49,098 bases of DNA, from the NCBI GenBank assembly GCA_011525685.1, contig WYBW01000106.1, positions 1 to 49,098 on the forward strand, read 5' to 3'. The DNA is from Verrucomicrobiia bacterium. GTDB taxonomy: Bacteria > Verrucomicrobiota > Verrucomicrobiia > Limisphaerales > JADLHS01. Positions 34,530 through 40,505 of the stretch are shown here, in pieces. Within the stretch, counting starts at the first letter, position 1, and each line of letters starts with the position of its first letter. The notes beneath the pieces were generated by a model. That model was given only the letters and a program-made list of their open reading frames with translations. It had not been told where the DNA came from and did no database searches. The position numbers and the translations under genes were made by a program.

Positions 34530-35571
34530 ATTTCACCTCCTGCGGTTGCCGTGTTTCCGCTGAAAGATAGACCGCTTCCTGGACCGCCAGCGTTTTGAGG
34601 TATTCTTCGCCGCCCGTTTCAAATGGCCCGCCGTCCAGCAGCCGGTCAATGAAGTGCCGTTGCGTAAAGTAGCAGCAGTCGCCGGCGAAGTTCACATCGG
34701 CGCGGGCGTAAGGAATCTCCACTTCGGATTGGCCCAGCGGCTTGAGCGTGAGCCGCGAATCCGTGTAGAGCCGGAGACTGCCGCCGTTGCCCTCGACCAG
34801 CATCTCGCCGAAGGTGTAGCGCGGGTTCGCGGCGGTGGTCTCGTTGTAGCGATTGGCGTCCCACAAGCCAATCGGGCCGTTGGCGAACTCGAACACCACC
34901 ACCGCGCAGTCCTCGCCTTTGATCACCGGATTCAGCCGCCGATGCCACGCGGTCACGCGCGCAATCTCACCGGCCAGGTAGCGGTAGGTGTCAATGAAAT
35001 GCACGCCGTTCTCATAGACCAGCAGGCGCGGATAGTCGCGGAAGTACGGCTGGCGCGGGATGTAAGCGTTCGCACCCCAGCCATCGCCCATGCGCGAGCG
35101 AAAGGACAGCGAGAAAAGCTCGTCGCCAATCGCGCCCGCGTCGAGTTGCCGTTTGATCTCGCGATACCAGGGCTGGAAACGCCAGTTCTCGTGGACCATG
35201 AAACGCACCTTCTGCGCGGCGGCGTCCGCGACGATGGCCCGGGCCTCGGCGAGCGACGGCGCGAGCGGCTTCTGGCAGATGATGTGAATGCCGCGCTTCG
35301 CCGCCTCGGCGCAAATGGGCGCGTGCGACGGGGGCGGCGTGATCACGTCCACGAAGTCGGGTTTCTCGGCGTCGAACATCTCCCGGTAATCGGCATAGAG
35401 TTTTTGATGGCCAAACTTGCGGGTGATTTCGGCGGCCTTGACCGGGTCGCGGTTGCTGAAGGCGACGATCTCGACTTCCGGGATGCGCTGCCACGCCTCG
35501 TATTGAAAGTGGCTGAAGTAGCCCGCACCGATGCAGACGCCTTTGAATCGCTTGGTAGGTGGAGTGGGCAT
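34519..35571 (-). CDS. Gfo/Idh/MocA-family oxidoreductase, cytosolic
   Basis: 350 residues from ATG 35571; a TTG two codons earlier is less likely. No signal peptide. The N-terminal Rossmann fold reads KGVCIGAGYFSHFQYEAWQR, EIVAFSNRDPVKAAEI, DFVDVITPPPSHAPICAEA and IHIICQKPLAPSLAEARAIV (QKP in place of EKP). ENWRFQPWYREIKRQLD follows, and DYPRLLVYENGVHFIDTYRYLAG is the C-terminal catalytic-domain block with a conserved His. It probably acts on a sugar or sugar acid with NAD(P). The last codons (VKWKS then TGA) fall inside a family II element, so the original C-terminus may have been altered. It follows the acid-sugar cassette on the same strand, separated by two family II elements. Confidence 0.9.
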   Translation of the reverse strand: MPTPPTKRFKGVCIGAGYFSHFQYEAWQRIPEVEIVAFSNRDPVKAAEITRKFGHQKLYADYREMFDAEKPDFVDVITPPPSHAPICAEAAKRGIHIICQKPLAPSLAEARAIVADAAAQKVRFMVHENWRFQPWYREIKRQLDAGAIGDELFSLSFRSRMGDGWGANAYIPRQPYFRDYPRLLVYENGVHFIDTYRYLAGEIARVTAWHRRLNPVIKGEDCAVVVFEFANGPIGLWDANRYNETTAANPRYTFGEMLVEGNGGSLRLYTDSRLTLKPLGQSEVEIPYARADVNFAGDCCYFTQRHFIDRLLDGGPFETGGEEYLKTLAVQEAVYLSAETRQPQEVKWKS

Positions 35572-35590
35572 GGTCAACTTGTTTGGAAAT

Positions 35591-35685
35591 GGGAATCTTG
35601 AAATCGGTCATCGGGCATCTGTAATCGGGCATTGGCCCGGCAATGACCGATTTTCGATTTCCGATTTTCAGTTTTTAAGATTCCC
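35591..35685. repeat. Family II palindromic element, complete copy
   Basis: GGGAATCTT (35591-35599) and AAGATTCCC (35677-35685) are 9-bp terminal inverted repeats. AAATCGGTCAT (35601-35611) and ATGACCGATTT (35643-35653) form an inner perfect 11-bp pair. The right half carries extra GATTTCCGATTTTC-type repeats. It lies wholly between the MFS and oxidoreductase genes. Confidence 0.85.
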
Positions 35686-35705
35686 GTTTCTCCTGCTGTG
35701 GAGAG

Positions 35706-35795
35706 GGAATCGTGAAATCGGGCAATGCCCGACGGCCTTGGCACTCGCCGCCAAACCCAGATTCCAGATGACCGATTCTCAGTTTTCACGATTCC
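35706..35795. repeat. Family II palindromic element overlapping the MFS stop
   Basis: GGAATCGTGAAA (35706-35717) and TTTCACGATTCC (35784-35795) are perfect 12-bp terminal inverted repeats. The right arm encodes the last residues and stop (GAATCGTGA) of the MFS gene. The interior differs from the copy 20 bases away. Confidence 0.85.
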
Positions 35796-37090
35796 ACGCT
35801 TTGAATCTTCCTCTCTGGCCGCGCCAACAGCCAGCAGACGATGGCCAGGCCGCTCAAGGCCGCTGCGGTGTAGAAGAACGCCACGTTGCCGCGCGCGGAC
35901 TCCGGCAGATACGCAAAGGCCAGCGCCGTGATCGCCGAACCGAGGTTGCCCGCCATGTTCATCGTGCCGCTCACCGCGCCCGCGTGCGGCCCGCCGATGT
36001 CTATGCAGAAGGACCACGAAGGACTCAGCGTCATATCCGCGCCGAAAATGGCGACCGACAACCACGCCACCGCGCCCAGTGGCGTTGCCTGTTGCACGCT
36101 CATCACCATGCCCAACGCCGCCAGCGCGAAGCCGATGATGGCCGGCGCGCGGCGCGACCATGTCAGCCAGCCGGCGCGATACAGCCGGTCCACCAGCCCG
36201 CCGGAAATCACGTTGCCCAACGCACCGGCCAGCAGTGGCATCATCGCGTAAAACCCCGCGTCCACGGCGTCGAGCGTGTATTTCTTTTTCACATAGGGAT
36301 ACAACCAGGAGAGCGCGAAGAAGAACGTGAAATTGCTGCCGAAATATTGCGTCATCATCAGCCACAAATTGCCGGAGCGCAGCAGCGCCATGACGCGGAG
36401 CGGCTGCGGGAGCAGTGGCTTGCCAGCCGCCGCGTCGGGGCGACTGGCAAGCCGCCCCTCCTGGCCTTCCTGTCGTTCCACGAGGATGTAATCCAGTTCC
36501 TTTTTCGGCAGCGTGCGATGCTGGCGCGGGTCGTCCCGAAACCACCACCACCAGAAACCGGCCCACCCAAAACCCACGACCATCAACACGATGAAGGTCA
36601 GCTTCCAGCCGATGGCCGCAATGAGCGCCGCGATCAGGGGCATGGCCACCGCCGCGCCGACTCGCGAGCCGGAGAAGTTGATGCCCTTGACCAGGCCGCG
36701 CTCGCGGACGGGAATCCACGAATACACCACCTTGGCCATGCCCGGAAACGCGCCCGCCTCGCCCGCGCCAAAGATGAACCGCACCACCAGCAGAGAAACG
36801 AAGTTCCACGCCGCCGCCGTCAGCCCGGTGAAAACCGACCACAATGTCACCACCGTGGTCAGCACCGCGCGCCCGCCGAGCCTGTCCGCCAGCGCGCCGG
36901 AGGGCGTTTGAAACAGCGCGTAGCCGAAGGCAAACGAGGCCAGCACCCAGGCCCATTGCTTGTCCGACAAGGCCAACTCCGAGACGATTTCATCCTTGGC
37001 CGTCGAGATGCAGGTGCGGTCCACGTAGAGCAACAGGGACAACAGAAACGTGCCGAAGACCAGCCAGGCGCGCGTGGGGATCAGGCGCAT
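35786..37090 (-). CDS. MFS transporter, ExuT/anion:cation symporter type
   Basis: 434 residues from ATG 37090, overlapping the DUF1537 stop by ten bases. The N-terminus (MRLIPTRAWLVFGTFLLSLL, LYVDRTCISTAKDEI) and the loop 2-3 motif GALADRLGGRAVLTTV are typical of the anion:cation symporter family that imports hexuronates, glucarate and related acids. VRFIFGAGEAGAFPGMAKVV with WIPVRERG is the TM4-5 signature. Hydrophobic segments suggest 12 membrane helices. The long cytoplasmic loop after helix 6 (about residues 205-222) contains a family I element read as EGRLASRPDAAAGKPLLPQP. The stop codon lies in a family II element. It probably imports the substrate of the adjacent kinase, cyclase and dehydrogenase. 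Confidence 0.92.
   Translation of the reverse strand: MRLIPTRAWLVFGTFLLSLLLYVDRTCISTAKDEIVSELALSDKQWAWVLASFAFGYALFQTPSGALADRLGGRAVLTTVVTLWSVFTGLTAAAWNFVSLLVVRFIFGAGEAGAFPGMAKVVYSWIPVRERGLVKGINFSGSRVGAAVAMPLIAALIAAIGWKLTFIVLMVVGFGWAGFWWWWFRDDPRQHRTLPKKELDYILVERQEGQEGRLASRPDAAAGKPLLPQPLRVMALLRSGNLWLMMTQYFGSNFTFFFALSWLYPYVKKKYTLDAVDAGFYAMMPLLAGALGNVISGGLVDRLYRAGWLTWSRRAPAIIGFALAALGMVMSVQQATPLGAVAWLSVAIFGADMTLSPSWSFCIDIGGPHAGAVSGTMNMAGNLGSAITALAFAYLPESARGNVAFFYTAAALSGLAIVCWLLARPERKIQSVES
36417..36456. repeat. Family I palindromic element inside the MFS gene
   Basis: GGCTTGCCAG (36417-36426) pairs with CTGGCAAGCC (36444-36453). GGCGACTGGCAAGCCGCC (36439-36456) is the family's right-hand hairpin. 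The reading frame stays open across it. It occupies the cytoplasmic loop between the two halves of the transporter. Confidence 0.75.
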
Positions 37091-38598
37091 ACGCAGTCCG
37101 GGGTGGAGGTGAAGGCGCATTTGCGCCAGGCGTCCAGCAAGCCGTCCGCGCCGCCGACGTTGCCGGGAAAGATGACGTAATCGAGGCCGGGGAATGTTGT
37201 CTCCGGCCCCAGTTGCCACACCGGCACCCCGGGCAACAACTGGCCGAGCACCCTCGCGCGCTTCACGCCCAGCGCTTTCGTCGCAAGGTCGCTGGACGTG
37301 ATGCCGCCTTTGGCAATGACAAAGCGTGGAGAACACTCGAGGCTGCGAACGATCGCAACCAGCGCCTCGGAAACCAGCGCCGCGATGCCCAGGCTTTCCG
37401 CGGCATCACGGCCGGTCAACACCTCGCGGCTGGTGAATACCACCACGTCCCGACCGGCTCGCAAATGCACCTGCACCGCCGCTCGCGCCGTCGCAATGGC
37501 TGCGTTCGCCCGCGACGGCTTCAGTAATTCCCCGACGGGCAGTTCCACCGGCATCACGGCTCCCGCCGCCAGCAGCCGGTTCAATTGCTCCGTGGACTTG
37601 GGCACATGCGAACCAACAACAATGAGCCCACCGGTCGCGGGAGCGGCGGCACCCTTGCCGCCGGACGCGGCTGCCGGCTGATTCGGCGGCTGATAAACCG
37701 CCGCTCCGATGGCCAGCCGCGATGCCACAAACGACGCGGCTGTGCGGTAAAGGAAACGCCGGCCGGCCAGTTCCGCGCGCAGCGCCGCCAGCGCGAAAAA
37801 GTCCACGTCGCGCGGATGCGCCGCGTTGACCACACCCACGCTGCCGCGCGGCAGCGCCAGAAGCTTTTCGGTCACGGCGCGGGTTGGTTCCTCCGTGGAA
37901 GCGCCGATGCGCAGTTCGCGCAGGCTGATGGAATGAACGGCTTCCGCGCGAATCCGGCCGGCGGTCTTCTCCTCGACCCATTCCCGTAGATTGGAGTGGC
38001 GGTAGCCGAACGCGGCATCGAGCGCGAACGGCGTGTCGGCGGCGGGCGTGAGCTTGTCGCCCTCGGCCACGTAGTGGACATCGTCAATCGTGAGCCGGCC
38101 GCCGGCCTCGAAGTAGGGAATGAGCAGCGTCGCGTCGAACGGGCCTAGTTCCTCGGCGAGCGCGTCGGTTTCCGCCGGGAAATGGCCGCGCAACGTGGAA
38201 TCGCTGCGGCTGACGATGGTGAAGGGAGCGGCGGCTGGAACGGCGGAATGCCTGTCGCCGAGACCGTGAGCTGCGGCTCTCGGCGACTGGTAAGCCGCCG
38301 CTCCTTTCAAGTGCCGCGCCACCTCGAGATTCAACTCGCGCGCCGCCACCGGCGTCAGACTGCGCGAGTTTGTCAGGATGTAGAAGCACGGTTCGGGTTC
38401 GGCAAACTCCGCGCGCAGCGTCGCCTCGTCCCATACTGTGAGCACCGGCACGTCATGGACGGTTTGCGTGCCGGTCGGGTCGTCATCCAGCACCACCAAC
38501 TTGTGCCGGCGACGGGCGGCGTTGATCGCCCGGATGGCCGGTCGCAAATTCTCCGGCCAAGGCGGCGGAAGCGAGGCGAGGAGGGCGGACGCGTTCAT
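37081..38598 (-). CDS. DUF1537 four-carbon acid sugar kinase-like protein
   Basis: 505 residues from ATG 38598, which shares a base with the cyclase stop (TGATG). The N-terminal domain opens LVVLDDDPTGTQTVHDVPVL and has ILTNSRSL and VSRSDSTLRGHFPAETDAL (~128-146), the acid-sugar-binding half. The C-terminal nucleotide-binding half has GLIVVGSHVPKSTEQLNRLL, VIAKGGITSSDLATKALGV and ETTFPGLDYVIFPGNVGGAD. Members phosphorylate four-carbon acids such as threonate, erythronate or tartronate-related compounds. Two family I elements interrupt it in frame, at about residues 98-125 (GAAAYQSP...) and 297-320 (GAAVYQPP...), both between conserved blocks. The neighbours (cyclase, LeuB/tartrate-type dehydrogenase, ExuT-type transporter) support acid-sugar catabolism. 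Confidence 0.9.
   Translation of the reverse strand: MNASALLASLPPPWPENLRPAIRAINAARRRHKLVVLDDDPTGTQTVHDVPVLTVWDEATLRAEFAEPEPCFYILTNSRSLTPVAARELNLEVARHLKGAAAYQSPRAAAHGLGDRHSAVPAAAPFTIVSRSDSTLRGHFPAETDALAEELGPFDATLLIPYFEAGGRLTIDDVHYVAEGDKLTPAADTPFALDAAFGYRHSNLREWVEEKTAGRIRAEAVHSISLRELRIGASTEEPTRAVTEKLLALPRGSVGVVNAAHPRDVDFFALAALRAELAGRRFLYRTAASFVASRLAIGAAVYQPPNQPAAASGGKGAAAPATGGLIVVGSHVPKSTEQLNRLLAAGAVMPVELPVGELLKPSRANAAIATARAAVQVHLRAGRDVVVFTSREVLTGRDAAESLGIAALVSEALVAIVRSLECSPRFVIAKGGITSSDLATKALGVKRARVLGQLLPGVPVWQLGPETTFPGLDYVIFPGNVGGADGLLDAWRKCAFTSTPDCVCA
37640..37707. repeat. Family I palindromic element inside the DUF1537 gene (3' copy)
   Basis: 68 bases bounded by GGAGCGGCGG (37640-37649) and CCGCCGCTCC (37698-37707). 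The left hairpin is GGCGGCA/TGCCGCC around CCCT; the right hairpin GGCGGCTGATAAACCGCC pairs at six of seven positions. On the coding strand it reads GAAVYQPPNQPAAASGGKGA without a stop. Confidence 0.85.
38225..38304. repeat. Family I palindromic element inside the DUF1537 gene (5' copy)
   Basis: 80 bases bounded by GGAGCGGCGG (38225-38234) and CCGCCGCTCC (38295-38304), with an inner perfect pair GTCGCCGAGA (38254-38263)/TCTCGGCGAC (38279-38288). On the coding strand it reads GAAAYQSPRAAAHGLGDRHS and on to PAAA without a stop, in the same frame as the other copy in this gene. Confidence 0.85.
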
Positions 38599-39398
38599 CA
38601 GCCGCACTCCTCCACGGCGAACGCGCGGCAGGGGCAGCCGTCGCCTCCCTCGATTTTCAGCGGCAGCGCGGCAAAGAAGGTTTTCGGTCCGGCCAGTTGA
38701 TCCAGATTCGTCAGCCCCTCCACAATGACCGCACCGCCGCCCAGCAGGACTTTATGGATCAACGTCACCTCCGGCAGATGGTTCACGTCCGCCACCGACG
38801 GCGGTTCGACGCCGAGGATTCTCACGCCGTGCTCGACGCACCAGCGCGCCAGGGCCTCGCTCACGCGCGGCAGGCCGTCGCGGTAAAGCGCGGGGTTGTC
38901 CGCGTGCGCGCTCCAGCCGGTGTGCAGCAACAAACTGTCACCGGGTTGGAATAGGTCTGCGACCGTGCCCAGGTGAGTGATCTCGATCAGGGCGCGCGGC
39001 GGCAGGTTTGGAATCCTGACCACCCAGGCCGGCCCCATGAGTCGGTCGAGAGGCATCTGGTCAATCGTTTCCGGGCCGGCGGCAAAATGGACGGGGGCAT
39101 CCAGGTGCGTGCCGCAATGCGAATAGAGATGCAGCGTGCGCGCGTTCCAGCCGTCGCGTTCGACGGTGCGCGCCGTTTCCCAATCCACACCGCGCTGACC
39201 GCGGCGCAGGGTGAGGGTGAGGTCAACGAGCCGGCCGGAGGGTTGGCTTCCCAGCCGCCCAAAGGGGGTCGAATCGGCGTATGAGGCTTTGGGCAGGCTG
39301 GGAGAAGGATTGCCGGGAGCAACAAATGTCCCGGCGGCTGGCAAGCCGCCGCCCCGGCCGCCGCTGCGGTCGTCGCCTGTTTCGTGGACGCCGCTCAC
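38598..39398 (-). CDS. Cyclase-family (kynurenine formamidase-like) metal hydrolase with repeat-derived N-terminus
   Basis: 266 residues from GTG 39398, which overlaps the dehydrogenase stop as GTGA; no ATG in this frame fits better. The cyclase domain starts only at about residue 55 (GRLVDLTLTLRRGQ). YSHCGTHLDAPVHFAAGPETI holds the H-x-G-T-H-x-D metal motif; LLLHTGWSAHADNP, GVRILGVEPPSVADVNHLPE and HKVLLGGGAVIVEGLTNLDQL are the remaining family blocks. The first ~54 residues (SGVHETGDDRSGGRGGGLPA ... YADSTPFGRLGSQPSG) have no family counterpart and coincide with two palindromes. Family members hydrolyse cyclic amides or lactones; a lactone of an acid sugar is a reasonable guess here. TGATG links it to the DUF1537 gene. 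Confidence 0.88.
   Translation of the reverse strand: MSGVHETGDDRSGGRGGGLPAAGTFVAPGNPSPSLPKASYADSTPFGRLGSQPSGRLVDLTLTLRRGQRGVDWETARTVERDGWNARTLHLYSHCGTHLDAPVHFAAGPETIDQMPLDRLMGPAWVVRIPNLPPRALIEITHLGTVADLFQPGDSLLLHTGWSAHADNPALYRDGLPRVSEALARWCVEHGVRILGVEPPSVADVNHLPEVTLIHKVLLGGGAVIVEGLTNLDQLAGPKTFFAALPLKIEGGDGCPCRAFAVEECG
39250..39350. repeat. Palindromes at the cyclase 5' end, including a family I hairpin
   Basis: CCCAGCCGCCCAAAG (39250-39264) pairs with CTTTGGGCAGGCTGGG (39287-39302) with one bulged base. GGCGGCTGGCAAGCCGCC (39333-39350) is the family I right-hand hairpin with a perfect 7-bp stem. Both are translated in the N-terminal extension of the cyclase. Confidence 0.75.
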
Positions 39399-40495
39399 AA
39401 CTGTTCGATGACTTTGTCGGTCAACTCCTTGGTGGTCAGCCGGCCGCCGAGATCGGCGGTACGGTGGGCGGGGTGGGCATAGACCCGTTCCACAGCGCGC
39501 CGGAGGCGCTGCGCCGCGGACACCGTGCCGGGATGCCCCAGCCATTCGAGCATCATCGCCGCCGAAAGAATCATGGCGGTGGGATTGGCGATGCCTTTTC
39601 CGGCAATGTCCGGCGCGGTGCCGTGCGAAGGCTGAAACACCGCGCACTCGTCGCCGATGTCCGCCGAGGGGGCCATGCCCATGCCGCCCACCAGCGCGGC
39701 GATCAGGTCCGAGAGTATGTCGCCAAAGAGATTCTCCGTGAGCAACACGTCGAAGCGCCGCGGGTCCTTGATGAGAAACAGCGAGGCGGCGTCCACGTAA
39801 ACGTGGTCGGCCTGCACGTCAGGGAATTCCTTCGCCACGTCGTTGAACACCTGGCGGAAGAACACCATCGAGGGCATGACGTTGGCCTTGTCCACGAGCG
39901 TGACGTGGCCGCGGCGTTTGCGGGCCTCGCGAAAGGCGGCGCGGGCGATGCGCTCGGTGCCGCGGCGGGTGATGGTCATCAAGTCACAGACGCGGTCCGC
40001 ATTCACGCTGTGACCGTGGTGACGGGTGGAGAACAGACCCTCGGTGTTCTCGCGCACCAACAGCAGGTCGAGATCACCGGCATGGAAATTCTTCAACGGA
40101 CTGTCGTTCGTGTGGTAAAGACGCACGGGCCGCAAACCGCAGTAGAGGTCGAGTCGCTCGCGCAGGTCAATCTGCGGGGTCAACTCGCGGCCATCGGGCC
40201 AGCGCACGCTGGGCAGGCCCATGGCGCCGAGCAACACCGCGTCCGCGCGGCGACACGCCTCGAAGGCCGCGGGCGGCAACGGGTCGCCGTGCCGCAGGTA
40301 TTCCTCCACGCCGACGGGTTGCTCGATGAACTGGAAGCTGGCGCCGCCCATCGCGGGTTGCAGGACGCGCAGGAGCCGCACGGCCTCCGCACAGACTTCC
40401 GGCCCGATGCCGTCGCCGGGCAGGACGGCAATTTCGAACTCGCGCTCCGTCGAGCTGACCGCCGCCGGCTGGAGGGATTCAGGAACAGACTTCAA
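39395..40495 (-). CDS. Isopropylmalate/tartrate/isocitrate-type beta-decarboxylating dehydrogenase
   Basis: 366 residues from TTG 40495. This start is chosen because AAAGG lies about eight bases upstream and the upstream gene ends at 40506; no ATG in frame fits. FEIAVLPGDGIGPEVCAEAV is the N-terminal block. LRERLDLYCGLRPVRLY, LLLVRENTEGLFS, VDKANVMPSMVFF, LTENLFGDILSDLIAAL and QPSHGTAPDIAGKGIANPTA carry the substrate Arg residues, catalytic Lys, metal-binding Asp and NAD-binding loop of the family. VRENTEG rather than the LeuB-type RELTGG favours a tartrate/malate- or isocitrate-like substrate over isopropylmalate. It likely acts in the acid-sugar cassette with the cyclase and DUF1537 kinase, overlapping the former as GTGA. 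Confidence 0.92.
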   Translation of the reverse strand: MKSVPESLQPAAVSSTEREFEIAVLPGDGIGPEVCAEAVRLLRVLQPAMGGASFQFIEQPVGVEEYLRHGDPLPPAAFEACRRADAVLLGAMGLPSVRWPDGRELTPQIDLRERLDLYCGLRPVRLYHTNDSPLKNFHAGDLDLLLVRENTEGLFSTRHHGHSVNADRVCDLMTITRRGTERIARAAFREARKRRGHVTLVDKANVMPSMVFFRQVFNDVAKEFPDVQADHVYVDAASLFLIKDPRRFDVLLTENLFGDILSDLIAALVGGMGMAPSADIGDECAVFQPSHGTAPDIAGKGIANPTAMILSAAMMLEWLGHPGTVSAAQRLRRAVERVYAHPAHRTADLGGRLTTKELTDKVIEQL

Positions 40496-40505
40496 AAGAC
40501 GCCTT

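Noticed and set aside
38598..39647. Longer cyclase frame starting at 39647
   Set aside because: The extra part overlaps the dehydrogenase gene in another frame. The GTGA overlap at 39398 gives a natural start.
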